Source of the DNA: Oligoflexus tunisiensis
GTDB taxonomy: Bacteria; Bdellovibrionota_B; Oligoflexia; Oligoflexales; Oligoflexaceae
Direction: 5' to 3'
NCBI RefSeq assembly: GCF_001748245.1
Contig: NZ_BDFO01000001.1
Coordinates: 4,906,483-4,970,482 of the forward strand
Length of the DNA stretch: 64,000 bases
Each line of letters opens with the position of its first letter. Positions within the stretch are counted from its first letter, which is position 1. Of the stretch, positions 43,689 to 53,214 are shown one piece after another. The notes beneath the pieces are model-generated. The model made no database searches, had not been told where the DNA came from, and saw only the letters and a program-made list of their open reading frames with translations. The position numbers and the translations under genes are program-made.

Positions 43689-46600
43689 ATCGGGAGGCGG
43701 ATTTTTCTGCGGCATCTTCTTCATCCAGCTGACAGGTGCAAACCCGCCGCCACTGGGAACCTTTTGCCGCTCGCGCCGGTGAACCCAGCGTTCCTTCACC
43801 TCTTCCACCACACTGAACAGACAAGGAACCACGACCAGCGTGAGCACCGTCGACGCCAGAAGACCACCGATCACCGCCACACCCATGGGCGAGCGGGCTT
43901 CACCACCTTCGCCATGACCAAAAGCGATGGGCAGCATACCGCCGCCGGCTGCAAAGGTCGTCATGAGGATGGGGCGCAAACGAATCGGCCCGGCTTCGAG
44001 CAAGGCGGCGTTCACCGACAGGCCCTCGCGTATCTTTTGCATTGTAAAGTCGATAAGCAGAATACCGTTCTTGGTCACCAGACCCATCAAGAGAATGATA
44101 CCAATCATCGTGTAAACCGACATCACCTGCCCCGTGATCAGTAGCGAACCAAACGCACCGGTCAACGACAGAGGTAGCGAGGCCATGATCACCATGGGCG
44201 CGAGGTAGCTTTCATACTGGGCACACAGAATCATGAACACCAAGAGCACCGCAATGGCCAGCGCTCTCAGCATCGCTTTGATGGCATCGGCCATGATCTC
44301 GGCTTCACCCGTCAGGGTCACCGAAACTTCCGCCGGCATATTCTGCTGCGCATAGGCCTGAATCTGCGCGATGGCACCACGCAAGTCCTTGCCGGTAAAA
44401 CTTGAGTACACGGTAATCTGCCGCTGACCGTTAAACCGTTGGATCGCCGAAGGCGCTACGGCCGGTTGAATTTCCGCGATCGAACCCAGAGTCACCAGCT
44501 GACCTTTGCGGTTCATCAGACTGATCCCTCCCAGGTCCGCCGCACTGAGGCGATCCTGATCAGATATCCGCAGACGCACATCCACGGTTTTTCCGTTGGA
44601 TTCGATTTCACCGACCTTATCCCCTTCATAAAGGGCCCGCAAAACCGCACCGATCTGCCCAGCCGAAACCTGCAGGTCCGCCGCGCGACCCTGATCGATC
44701 ACAACGCGGAATTCCTGTGCATCCTTGGGTTTGGTCGTGCCGGCTTCCACCGCACCCGGAATATTCTTGTTGATGTGCTCCTTGATCTGATCGGTAAAGG
44801 TCACCAGCTTCTCCCAGTTATCCGAACGGAAGACGAGCTGAATGGGTTCCGTGCGTCCTCCGCCCCCACCACCAGGTTCGGACACCGTAAGTTCAGAGCC
44901 ATTTCCGGAATAAACAGGACCAAGGTCCTGACGGATCCGTTGGATGATCTCTGCCTGCGTGAAACTCCGTTCATTCTTGGGAATCAACAGAACATCAAAC
45001 TTCGCCTTGTTGGGTTTCCGATCACCGGTCGCCGCCACGGCCGCGACCACGGTTTTCACGCCCGGATAGGCCTGCACGCGATCGACGATTTCAAAAACCT
45101 TGTGCCTCGTGGCGTCCAGACTCGTCCCTTCAGGCAGTTCAAGGTTGATGTTAAACTGACTTCTATCCTCTTTTGGGAAGAAGGCCACGGGCACAAACTT
45201 CAGAAGAACAATGGACAGGACGAAAACCAGGAAACCACCCAGCAGCGTCAAGCCCCGGCGCTTCAAGGCCGCCTGCAGAATGCCGCGATAGGTATTGTCC
45301 AGCCAGAGCAGGCTGTTTTCCACCTTCTGCCAGGCACGCAGGGCAGTTGCATTGTGCGGCTTGTGGTCACCCGGTTTCAAAAGACGGGCGGACAGCATCG
45401 GAGCGATGGTAAAAGCACAGAAGAGCGAAACCATGACGGCGAAGGCCACGGTCAGACCGAACTGATAGAAGAAGCGGCCGATGATCCCTTCCATAAAAGC
45501 CACAGGGACGAACACGGCACAGATGGTTAACGTGGTGGCAAACACTGCAAGACCAATCTCCGACGTCGCATCCTTGGCGGCTTCAGCCCCTTTCTTGCCC
45601 ATCGCCAGGTGGCGGTGGATGTTCTCAATCACGATGATGGCGTCATCGATCAGGATACCGATGGCCAACGACAAACCGAGTGTGGTCATCATATTGAGAG
45701 TAAAGCCCATCCCCTGGAGGAAGGCGAAGGTGGCAATCACCGACGTAGGCAACGCCACGGCCGAAATCACAGTAATCCAGAAATCCCTCAGGAAGACGAA
45801 CACGATCAGGGTGGCGAGCAGAGCACCCAGTACAAGGTCGAGTTTCACGGCATCGATCGATCCTTTGATGTAGATCGAGTTATCCGTCACCACTTCGACT
45901 TTGACCGCCTGAGGCAGTTGCAGTTTCAACTTATCAATGGTCTTACGCAAATCATCCGCGATCTGCGTGGTGTTGCCACCCGCCTGCTTCGAGGCGGAGA
46001 GCAGGATGGTCGGTGTCTTGCCAATGTAGGCTGCCGTTTCCTCTTCGGCGATCGTGTCCTGCACGGTGGCGATGTCACCCACGCGCAGACTCCGGCCGTT
46101 CAATTGCACGGGCAGGTTGGCAATCTCGCCAGCCCCAGCGGCCTTGCCTTTGACGCGGATGCTCCAGGTATTCTCCTTGGTCTTGAGTTTACCCGACGGA
46201 ATATCCACGCTTTGACTTTGCACAGCGGTCATAAGATCCTGCGGGGTCAGACCAAAGCTCGTAAGCTTCTCGCGATCGACGAGGATATGAACTTCGCGTT
46301 CCCGCACACCCGCCGTATCGATACGAGCCACCCCATTCACGCGTTCCAGGGAAGGTTGTATGACATCATCCACATAGCGGGACAGCTCACCATAGCTCAG
46401 GCTATCCGAAGACACCGCAATGTTCAGGATCGGTGCACCACCCACATCAAACTTCAGGATGACAGGCGTTTCCGCTTCATCCGGCAGTTCAGAAAGGACA
46501 GCAAAAATTTTATCGCGCACTTCCTGAGCGGCCACGTCCCCTTTCTTGTCGAGCTTGAATTTCAACACGAGCTGCGCAAGGTTCGGATAGGCTGTGGATT

Positions 46601-46841
46601 GCAGGGTATCCAATCCGGAAATACCGTTCACGGCTTTTTCCAAAGGATCAAGTACCCGCTGTTCAATGGTTTCGGGGTCGGCACCGGGATAAATAACGGT
46701 TGCCGAGACCACCGGGAAGTCAACGTCCGGATATTGGTCAATCGCCAGCCTTGGCAGCGCGAAGAGACCAAAGACCACCAGCACAAGATTGAGCATGGTG
46801 GCAAAGACCGGACGCTTGATGGAAACGTCTGAAAGTATCAT
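43677..46841 (-). CDS. RND efflux permease of a TolC-adaptor operon
   Basis: 1054 residues, an HAE1/AcrB-like proton antiporter. Landmarks: SIKRPVFATML start, IDDAIIVIENIHRHLAMGK charge relay, MEGIIGRFFYQFG, LVTKNGILLIDF, and a short hydrophilic C-terminus ending PPPDSEH. It forms the inner-membrane pump of a tripartite efflux system with the adaptor (46872) and TolC-like channel (47827), which lie upstream in the same operon under a TetR gene. The 3' end lies in a repeat array. Substrate unknown. Confidence 0.95.
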   Translation of the reverse strand: MILSDVSIKRPVFATMLNLVLVVFGLFALPRLAIDQYPDVDFPVVSATVIYPGADPETIEQRVLDPLEKAVNGISGLDTLQSTAYPNLAQLVLKFKLDKKGDVAAQEVRDKIFAVLSELPDEAETPVILKFDVGGAPILNIAVSSDSLSYGELSRYVDDVIQPSLERVNGVARIDTAGVREREVHILVDREKLTSFGLTPQDLMTAVQSQSVDIPSGKLKTKENTWSIRVKGKAAGAGEIANLPVQLNGRSLRVGDIATVQDTIAEEETAAYIGKTPTILLSASKQAGGNTTQIADDLRKTIDKLKLQLPQAVKVEVVTDNSIYIKGSIDAVKLDLVLGALLATLIVFVFLRDFWITVISAVALPTSVIATFAFLQGMGFTLNMMTTLGLSLAIGILIDDAIIVIENIHRHLAMGKKGAEAAKDATSEIGLAVFATTLTICAVFVPVAFMEGIIGRFFYQFGLTVAFAVMVSLFCAFTIAPMLSARLLKPGDHKPHNATALRAWQKVENSLLWLDNTYRGILQAALKRRGLTLLGGFLVFVLSIVLLKFVPVAFFPKEDRSQFNINLELPEGTSLDATRHKVFEIVDRVQAYPGVKTVVAAVAATGDRKPNKAKFDVLLIPKNERSFTQAEIIQRIRQDLGPVYSGNGSELTVSEPGGGGGGRTEPIQLVFRSDNWEKLVTFTDQIKEHINKNIPGAVEAGTTKPKDAQEFRVVIDQGRAADLQVSAGQIGAVLRALYEGDKVGEIESNGKTVDVRLRISDQDRLSAADLGGISLMNRKGQLVTLGSIAEIQPAVAPSAIQRFNGQRQITVYSSFTGKDLRGAIAQIQAYAQQNMPAEVSVTLTGEAEIMADAIKAMLRALAIAVLLVFMILCAQYESYLAPMVIMASLPLSLTGAFGSLLITGQVMSVYTMIGIILLMGLVTKNGILLIDFTMQKIREGLSVNAALLEAGPIRLRPILMTTFAAGGGMLPIAFGHGEGGEARSPMGVAVIGGLLASTVLTLVVVPCLFSVVEEVKERWVHRRERQKVPSGGGFAPVSWMKKMPQKNPPPDSEH

Positions 46842-46871
46842 GGTCGCACCCGTTCCTCAGGTTTGAGTTTA

Positions 46872-47804
46872 TTAATGGAGCTGAGCCTCGGCATAAAGTC
46901 CGGGAACGACGCGCTCATCATGTTCAGGAGCCTTCGCAATCACCCGGAACGTACGGCTGGCCTGTTCCACTATGGGAACGAGGCGAACCACTTCCAGATC
47001 GCCGGCAAAACCGGTGGCTGGAATGGAAACCTTGAGCTTGTCACCGATCTTGATCTTGCCGGCGAGGCGCTCAGGCACCTGGAAATTCAATTCCACATCC
47101 GTCGTATCATACAGTTCAAAGACCGCGTCGCCGGGATTCACGCGCTCACCCATGTTGCGCAGCTGTTTGCTTACGACACAGTTGTAAGGCGCCACCAGTT
47201 TGGTGTCCTGCAGGGCCTGCTGCGCCTGGGTCAGTTTCAGATCAGCCATCTGCAGATCAAGACGGGCCTTGTCGTAACCGGCCTTCAGCTTGTCGAACAT
47301 CGATTCGGTCGAGACATTGGCTTTTTTAAGCTCTTCCTCACGCTCGAACTCACTTTTCGCATTGGTCAAGGCCACCTGGGCCATTTCCTTTTGCGAGCGC
47401 GCCATGTCCAGAGACAATTTATAGTCGCGGGTATCGAGGACAGCCAGCACATCACCCTTCTTGCAGTTCACACCCGTCTTGACTTTCAAATCCTGAATAA
47501 AACCGCCGACCCGGAAGGACAGCTGCGATTTAGTCTGCGAAGCCACTTCACCCGACAGTCGCATGCCGACGTTACTTTCAACGCTCGGAGCGGCTGCCGT
47601 TGTCGCAGCAGGAACCGTGGCGGTGGCAGCAGGGGCCGCCGCTGGCTGTGCGGGCATGGTCGCTGGTGCCGCTTGCGCGTCACCCGTTGGAGCCGGGGTG
47701 CTGACAGCAGCGGGCGGTGGTGTTGCCGGCAGATCCACCTTGTTTTTGGTGCAACTGATGAGCAGCAAACCGCCTGTCCAAAGAATGAGTTGAGTCCGTT
47801 TCAT
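46872..47804 (-). CDS. RND periplasmic adaptor lipoprotein (membrane fusion protein)
   Basis: 310 residues, shorter than most adaptors. A lipobox (LLLISC) is followed by a Pro/Ala-rich linker, then barrel-lipoyl-hairpin parts (RVGGFIQDLKVKTGVNCKKGDVLAVLD is the first lipoyl half, KLVAPYNCVVSKQLRNMGERVNPG the second) and the beta-barrel. It links the RND pump (31 bases downstream) to the TolC channel. AAGGAG lies ahead of the ATG. Confidence 0.93.
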   Translation of the reverse strand: MKRTQLILWTGGLLLISCTKNKVDLPATPPPAAVSTPAPTGDAQAAPATMPAQPAAAPAATATVPAATTAAAPSVESNVGMRLSGEVASQTKSQLSFRVGGFIQDLKVKTGVNCKKGDVLAVLDTRDYKLSLDMARSQKEMAQVALTNAKSEFEREEELKKANVSTESMFDKLKAGYDKARLDLQMADLKLTQAQQALQDTKLVAPYNCVVSKQLRNMGERVNPGDAVFELYDTTDVELNFQVPERLAGKIKIGDKLKVSIPATGFAGDLEVVRLVPIVEQASRTFRVIAKAPEHDERVVPGLYAEAQLH

Positions 47805-47826
47805 AAGCTTATCTCCTTAACCGCTC

Positions 47827-49188
47827 TCACGAAGCGGTTTGTGCCTGAGGTTGTTGGGAAGCCTGGGCCTGGGGAAGATCCTTGCCCATCGAACGCTGCA
47901 AACGGAAATGCCAGAGCAAATACTGAGTTTCAGCCGCGACCCGCGTTCCCTGAGCCGTGGACATGGCGCTTTCCGACAGAATCAAATCCGTGGCGGAAAT
48001 CTGTCCGTTTTTAAAGCGGGTCTGATCGATGCGATAGGCTTCCTCAGCCTGAACCACACCGGTCTGGGCGAATTTCAAAGTTTGTTTGGCGGCCTGAAAA
48101 TTCTGCCAGGCCTGGATCACGTCCAGCTTCACACCATCCTGAGCACTGACCCGGGTGGCTTCCGCCCTGTTGCTGTTGGCGATCGCTTCCCGCACGGCAA
48201 AGACGCTGGAGCCGTTGCTCCAGATATCCCACTGCAGGCTGATGCCGTAGTAAGTGGATTCCTTTTCACCACCGAAGGCGGTCATCTCACCAAAATTGCG
48301 ATCCCATTTCTTGAACACATTCACGCTGGGAATGAACTGGGAATAGGCCAGGTCCTTGTTATACTCAGCAAGCTCAGTGCTGAGCGCGGCGCGGCGCGCT
48401 TCCGGTCTTTGAGCCAACGCCTGTTCGATCCCTTTTTGGATATCGACGGCCTCCTCTTCCAGCTTGGGCAAATTCTGTTCCAGAACCAGGGCCTCCTCAT
48501 CGCGGGCCTGAATCATCTGCTGCAGCATGGCAAACGCCACGTATTTGGTGGTCCGGGCCTGGGTGGCTCGGGTTTCCGCCTGCGACAGGGCGAGTTGAAA
48601 TTTCAAAACATCCCCTTGGCTCAGACGTCCCACCCTTTGAATGGCCAGGGCATCCTCATACTGTCGCTTGGCGGCGTTCAGGGAGGCGCCGGCAATCGTT
48701 TCCTGCTCCTGGGCCTGATAAGCGCTCAAAAAGGCTTCGGCCGCTTGAAAGGCCACATCACGCTTGGCCTGACGCAAGGCTTCAAAGCTCATGTCCTGCT
48801 GCATGTTGCTGAAGCGACCATACTGCACGGCTGCGTAAAGACCGGTAATGGGCTGAGCAATGGTCAGGCTGCCTGTCTTCGCCACATCATCGCGAACGAG
48901 AACATCAGCGCCACCAAACTGGACGGTCTGCTTGTCCGGAAAATAAGTCTCGTTATACTCGGCTGAAACCCGTGGGCCGATGTTGGTCCAGGCGCTTCTT
49001 TTTCTTTCGGTGGCGGCGTCCATTTCCGCCTGGGCTTGTTCCACAGCGGGGTTGCTGGTCACAGCGCGGTTCACAGCTTCCGCCAATGTCAGAACTTTTG
49101 GTTTGGCCGCTTCCTGCGCCCAGACTGTACCTCCGCTGGAACCAAGGAGGCCCAGCATGATCCAGCTGGTTAATTTGCATCGCATCAT
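47827..49188 (-). CDS. TolC-family outer membrane efflux channel
   Basis: 453 residues. A signal peptide (LTSWIMLGLLGSSGGTVWA) is followed by two internally related halves of long helices and short beta strands, as in TolC (ALTLAEAVNRAVTSNPAVEQA, then AYRIDQTRFKNGQISATDLILSE near the end). I chose the ATG at 49188 because AAGGA lies 8 bases upstream; a TTG at 49206 is possible. It lies between the TetR gene (35-53 bases away) and the adaptor gene. Confidence 0.93.
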   Translation of the reverse strand: MMRCKLTSWIMLGLLGSSGGTVWAQEAAKPKVLTLAEAVNRAVTSNPAVEQAQAEMDAATERKRSAWTNIGPRVSAEYNETYFPDKQTVQFGGADVLVRDDVAKTGSLTIAQPITGLYAAVQYGRFSNMQQDMSFEALRQAKRDVAFQAAEAFLSAYQAQEQETIAGASLNAAKRQYEDALAIQRVGRLSQGDVLKFQLALSQAETRATQARTTKYVAFAMLQQMIQARDEEALVLEQNLPKLEEEAVDIQKGIEQALAQRPEARRAALSTELAEYNKDLAYSQFIPSVNVFKKWDRNFGEMTAFGGEKESTYYGISLQWDIWSNGSSVFAVREAIANSNRAEATRVSAQDGVKLDVIQAWQNFQAAKQTLKFAQTGVVQAEEAYRIDQTRFKNGQISATDLILSESAMSTAQGTRVAAETQYLLWHFRLQRSMGKDLPQAQASQQPQAQTAS

Positions 49189-49241
49189 CGTTCCCGTCCT
49201 TAACAATTAGAGTAACAGTATCGTAACCTTCAGCGGTTTCA

Positions 49242-49841
49242 CTATTTTCGTTTTTTCAATCCGACAAGGTAAAGGTCGATTAAAGCTTTGACCAAATCGT
49301 CGAGAGGGAGCTGACGACCCTGAAAGGTCCAGGGCTTTTCCAGTCCATTCATCGCAACAAAGATGGCGATGGCCGAGATTTCGGAATCACTGGTCTCGAA
49401 TTCACCGGCCGCCACACCATCGTCGATGATCTGCTTCAAAAGGGCGATCTGCTGAGCACCAAATTTCTCCCGAACCCGATGCATGGCCGGGGTACAGCTG
49501 GCTTCATTCATCACTTCCGCCGTCAAGCCATTGGTCTGAATCAGATCATGAATAAAGCGGAGGCGCACCATGATGTATTGTTCCAGCTTCCGCGAATGGG
49601 TTGGAGCGTCCGCAATTTCCGTCTGCAATTTATCTGTCAGGATCTGGCCGAACTTCTGCGCCACAGCGTCAAAGATCTCATCCTTGCTCTTGAAATAGAG
49701 GTAGACGGTTCCTTTGCCAAGCCCAGCTGACTTGGCTATTTCCTCAATGGAGGTCTTTCTTACGCCATATCTACTGAACAGGGTCTGGGCAGCTTCCAGG
49801 ATCCTGATTTCTTTATCATTTCTATCAACTTCGTATGTCAT
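49242..49841 (-). CDS. TetR-family transcriptional regulator
   Basis: 199 residues. The N-terminal helix-turn-helix is clear (ILEAAQTLFSRYGVRKTSIEEIA, then GLGKGTVYLYFKSKDEIF); the rest is the helical ligand-binding and dimer domain. The ATG at 49841 follows GAGG at 6 bases, and an upstream in-frame start at 49874 is less likely. As the first gene of the efflux operon, it most likely represses it and itself. A matching inverted repeat lies just upstream (49868-49890). Confidence 0.93.
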   Translation of the reverse strand: MTYEVDRNDKEIRILEAAQTLFSRYGVRKTSIEEIAKSAGLGKGTVYLYFKSKDEIFDAVAQKFGQILTDKLQTEIADAPTHSRKLEQYIMVRLRFIHDLIQTNGLTAEVMNEASCTPAMHRVREKFGAQQIALLKQIIDDGVAAGEFETSDSEISAIAIFVAMNGLEKPWTFQGRQLPLDDLVKALIDLYLVGLKKRK

Positions 49842-49867
49842 GGAAACCTCAGGGGGTTCTGACTCAC

Positions 49868-49890
49868 TGACCACTATCGATTTCTGGTCA
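49868..49890. promoter_or_regulatory. Candidate TetR operator (TGACCA-N11-TGGTCA)
   Basis: A 23-bp inverted repeat with perfect 6-base arms, near-symmetric about an inner ATCGAT, lies 27 bases before the TetR start. A second perfect palindrome, AGGATATCCT, is at 49896-49905. Position and size fit autoregulation of the efflux operon. Confidence 0.5.
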
Positions 49891-49986
49891 TTATCAGGAT
49901 ATCCTATCGGAGGGAAGCGGAATATATTAAAGCTTAGCGAAAAAGGTTATCAGTGTGATCATTTGAGGACGGATATTGAGCTACGT

Positions 49987-50970
49987 TCAGCCCTGACCGT
50001 GGATGCAGCGCGCCGTCACCATTCCCCAGCCACTGCTCCGGAAGAATTTTTTTTCAGAAGTGTAGATAATGGATCTTTGATCTGGCAGAAATGCCACTGC
50101 TTCCTGCTGGGCCAGGCGCGGCAGACGGATCTTGCGTTCGTAAGGAAGCCAGCCCTCCCGCTCGGAGTGCTCATTGTCCGCCTGGCCAGTCCTTTCAAAA
50201 ATGCCTTGCCAGTTGATCAGCAAAAGCCTTTTGCCATCGGCACTCCATGACGCGTCCGTAATCATATCATAGAGGAAAAAGCCAACGGATTCCGCCACCT
50301 GTTCACCATCGTTCTTGCGCCAGGCCTTGGCGGGAAGACGGAACACCAGGCTACGTTTAGGCTCCTTGCTGAATAAAAACATATCCCCCGTCTGGGGATG
50401 CACGGCCAGGGCCTCGACATCCAGGCGGTCCTGTTTAGGGAATTGAAATTCCATTTCTGCCGAATGCAGCGAGTTGGTGAAGAGCGTGCTTTCATCAATG
50501 ACATGAATCCGTTTTTTGCTGCGGATATGAAAATTATCACCGGTGTCCGCCACGAACAGGCAGGGACCACCCCAGGGGCAGGGACCCTGGCTCAGCGCCT
50601 CTGGATCGAAGGAACTGGCTGCGTAGTGGATTTGGTGGAGCAGATTCCCCTTCAGATCGGTGACCAGAATCAAAGGCTCGTTGCCCGAGTCGACCACGTG
50701 ATACAGGATGTTTTTATAGAGTCGTGAACTGACGACACCACTCATTTCCTGCAGTTCCGCCACCGGCTGAATCGGCGGCCAGTCCGCCTCCCAGCGCTGG
50801 CAGACAGGGTCCGCAGACGGCGGCTCCACCCAACGCTCCGGCTCGGTGATCTGAGCATACGCGTCCGTCTCATGAGAAGATAGGAGGGACCACTGGGAAG
50901 CCACACCATAGCCCAGTCCCAGGAGGGTCGTGGCGATGATCAATCCAGACACGAGCTGCATGACCTTCAT
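49987..50970 (-). CDS. Membrane-anchored beta-propeller-like protein
   Basis: 327 residues. An N-terminal membrane helix (LVSGLIIATTLLGLGYGVA) anchors a periplasmic domain with repeated short strands and motifs such as FVADTGDNFHIRSKK, VEALAVHPQTGDMFLFSKE and SWSADGKRLLLINW. These look like blades of a six-bladed propeller of the SdiA-regulated/phytase-like kind. No catalytic residues can be assigned. The ATG at 50970 is chosen because GAGGA lies 5 bases ahead. It is transcribed divergently from the cNMP-binding protein gene. Confidence 0.65.
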   Translation of the reverse strand: MKVMQLVSGLIIATTLLGLGYGVASQWSLLSSHETDAYAQITEPERWVEPPSADPVCQRWEADWPPIQPVAELQEMSGVVSSRLYKNILYHVVDSGNEPLILVTDLKGNLLHQIHYAASSFDPEALSQGPCPWGGPCLFVADTGDNFHIRSKKRIHVIDESTLFTNSLHSAEMEFQFPKQDRLDVEALAVHPQTGDMFLFSKEPKRSLVFRLPAKAWRKNDGEQVAESVGFFLYDMITDASWSADGKRLLLINWQGIFERTGQADNEHSEREGWLPYERKIRLPRLAQQEAVAFLPDQRSIIYTSEKKFFRSSGWGMVTARCIHGQG

Positions 50971-51112
50971 CGGCGTCCTCAGTTTCAGAAGCGGGGTGTA
51001 GCCCATGATGGAACCGTTGACCTCTCGGTGAATCTTGACCATGGCTCCGTTGCAAGTTTACTCTGAATACGTGAAAGTTTCGAGTCCTGCTCCGAGTCAT
51101 CGAGGAGGTTCT

Positions 51113-52117
51113 GTGACGAAAGTGGAAAAAACCTTCCCCGCGGGTGCCGTGATCTTCCATGAGGGCGACCCTGGCGGTGATATCTATATCATTAAGTCGG
51201 GAGAAGTCAAAGTCTACCAGGCGCGCGGCGGCAATGAAATCCTCCTCGCTCAGCTCGGTCAGGGCGAATTGCTGGGCGCCATGACCGCGACCACGGGCAC
51301 TCCGCGTACGGCGTCCGTGAAAGCCTTGACGGAGACTGTCGTCACGATGATCAGCAGCAAGGATATGGAAAAGCTGCTGAAGGATATCCCGCCCTGGGCG
51401 AACATTTTGATCAAGGATCTCATCTTTCGCCTGAAATTCATGAATGAGATCTATATCCAGTCCATCGGTGCAGAACCCGGCGGCAAGGGCCAGCATGATC
51501 TCCTGCGGGCGGCCACGCGGCTCGCCAAGGGAATTTTGGCTAACGCGCGTGTGCAGGAGAAGGAGATTGACGGGACCACCGTCGTCGATCTGCATTCCAG
51601 CTTCTCACCGTTGCTCGATATTTTCCTGGCCGAGAAGGAACTCTTCCTCAAAATCTACAATCTCTTTCTGGAATATCGCCTGCTCGAGCTGAAAGAGCTG
51701 CGGCAGGCCGGGAATTTTCTGTCCAAGGAGGAACTGGCCGGCCTGGAAACCTTCCATGAAATGGCCAACCAGCATCTTGGTGCCCACGCCCAGCAAAAGA
51801 AAGCCCCACCGACTCTGGCGGTCGGCGAACGCAAGGCGCTTTGGGACCTGGCGCTATGGGCAAAATCTCAGCCATTGGACGCGACCGGTCGTATGGTTAT
51901 GACCCTGGCGGAATGCGAAAACCGCCTCGCGCAAAGCCTGAGTCGGCAGCACATTATCCACGTCCTGCAACGCGCGAGCGCCTGGAACTTGATTCATCTG
52001 GATAAAGCCGATGTGCGGATTTCGTTCCGACCGGATACCATTCGTCGTGTAGTGGCGAGTTTGAATCTGATTCATGCGCTGGAGAGTGAGTCATCACCCC
52101 TGCATCAGGCGGGCTAG
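51113..52117 (+). CDS. Cyclic-nucleotide-binding-domain protein
   Basis: 334 residues. The first 125 residues form a Crp/Fnr-type cNMP-binding beta roll (FPAGAVIFHEGDPGGDIYIIKSGEVKVY, then LGQGELLGAM). A helical middle follows, and the last 80 residues (TLAECENRLAQSLSRQHIIHVLQRAS) could be a winged helix but do not match a standard Crp HTH well. The phosphate-binding arginine of Crp is hard to place (the GELLGAMTATTGTPRTASV stretch has an Arg at a comparable spot), so cNMP binding is likely but not certain. The GTG at 51113 is preceded by GAGGAGG. With two cyclases in the window it is an obvious candidate receiver. Confidence 0.8.
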   Translation: MTKVEKTFPAGAVIFHEGDPGGDIYIIKSGEVKVYQARGGNEILLAQLGQGELLGAMTATTGTPRTASVKALTETVVTMISSKDMEKLLKDIPPWANILIKDLIFRLKFMNEIYIQSIGAEPGGKGQHDLLRAATRLAKGILANARVQEKEIDGTTVVDLHSSFSPLLDIFLAEKELFLKIYNLFLEYRLLELKELRQAGNFLSKEELAGLETFHEMANQHLGAHAQQKKAPPTLAVGERKALWDLALWAKSQPLDATGRMVMTLAECENRLAQSLSRQHIIHVLQRASAWNLIHLDKADVRISFRPDTIRRVVASLNLIHALESESSPLHQAG

Positions 52118-52124
52118 ATCACCA

Positions 52125-52158
52125 CCCCTTGAGGTGCAAGCCTCAAGGGGTTTTGTTT
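52125..52158 (+). terminator. Rho-independent terminator
   Basis: CCCCTTGAGG and CCTCAAGGGG form a perfect 10-bp stem around TGCAAG, followed by TTTTGTTT. It lies 7 bases after the stop of the cNMP-binding protein gene. Confidence 0.95.
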
Positions 52159-52396
52159 ACAACAAACGATCCAGGTAAACCCATTCACGACAGTTCACCA
52201 TGTTTTCCGCCACCCGGCCTTCGTCCCGATGTGGGGACCGCTTGGCGACGGTAAAAATTTCCGGATCATCGCCGCGCATGCGCAGACGCATGGGGCGTGG
52301 AATCATAAGCGTCACCCCGATGTTCATGATCTCGTGCTGCAAGACATCCATTGCTTTGCGCAGCTCCAGCTGCCGTTTCATAGGCATGCGTAACAT
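52157..52396 (-). CDS. Small hypothetical protein
   Basis: 79 residues, Met/Arg-rich (MLRMPMKRQLELRKAMDVLQ ... CREWVYLDRLL). The ATG follows AAGGGA at a good distance. No family recognised. It ends just before the terminator of the convergent gene. The opposite frame (52200-52415) has no ribosome site. Confidence 0.5.
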   Translation of the reverse strand: MLRMPMKRQLELRKAMDVLQHEIMNIGVTLMIPRPMRLRMRGDDPEIFTVAKRSPHRDEGRVAENMVNCREWVYLDRLL

Positions 52397-52680
52397 GGAA
52401 ATCCCTTTCTATTAGAGGTCTGACTGCTGTTCTGATAAGAGAACCCCTAGCATACAATCGTCCTCCCGAACCCGACAAGCGTCACGGCAAAACTTTCCTG
52501 AATAATACAAAACTATCGGTGAAACCCGGTCTGGGTGCTTTACTGCAGCCTCGGGCTCATGTGCGCTTAAGCCCTCAATTGCGACGTGATCATAAAACCC
52601 CAGGTAATTGATCATAAGCCCTCGGCGTGCTATGGTCCCGCGTGAATGGTTAGAGTCATCCAATATTGGGAGGAATTCTT

Positions 52681-53214
52681 ATGAAATTCATTATCGGTCT
52701 TATTTGCATGCTCGGTTTGTATCAGTCAGCCTTTGCAGTCACACTGCAGAGCGCTTACGGCTCCAACCTCTGCCTTGATGTCAACCGCGGGGAGCAGAAC
52801 ACCTGGCGCTACGACACCAATCTGGAAGTATGGCCTTGCCACGGCGGAGAGAATCAGCAGTTCAATCTGCAACCTCATACCGTATCCGGTGTTTCGACGA
52901 TCTTTACGATCCAGGCTCTGGGCCGCTGCGTTGATGTTGATATGGGTTTTGTGGAAGACTGGACCCATCAGACCAATCTGCAGCTTTATAACTGCAACGG
53001 CGGAATCAATCAGCAGTATCGTCTGCAGCCAGTGGGCGGCGGCTGGTTCTCGATCGTTTCGATGATGGATGGGCGCTGTCTGGACATCGATCTGAACACC
53101 GCCAACGGCTGGCGCTATGAGCGCAATGTCCATCTTTGGAACTGCAATGGCGGCTCGAATCAGCGCTGGCGCTTCGATACCAGCCATGGCAACGGCGACA
53201 TCATCTTTCAGTAA
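52681..53214 (+). CDS. Secreted ricin-type beta-trefoil lectin
   Basis: 177 residues. A signal peptide (MKFIIGLICMLGLYQSAFA) is followed by one beta-trefoil of three repeats. Each repeat has the CLDV/CVDVD/CLDID strand and the Q-x-W-like motif (NQQFNLQP, NQQYRLQP, NQRWRFD), and a conserved NxxLxxWxC/NLQLYNC/NVHLWNC part. It probably binds galactose-type sugars outside the cell. The ATG at 52681 follows GGGAGGA. It ends 14 bases inside the convergent tag gene. Confidence 0.88.
   Translation: MKFIIGLICMLGLYQSAFAVTLQSAYGSNLCLDVNRGEQNTWRYDTNLEVWPCHGGENQQFNLQPHTVSGVSTIFTIQALGRCVDVDMGFVEDWTHQTNLQLYNCNGGINQQYRLQPVGGGWFSIVSMMDGRCLDIDLNTANGWRYERNVHLWNCNGGSNQRWRFDTSHGNGDIIFQ

Noticed and set aside
44439..46832. 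Two long plus-strand frames (44439-45530, 45609-46832) opposite the second RND pump
   Set aside because: Both are antisense shadows of the pump, without conserved motifs or ribosome sites.
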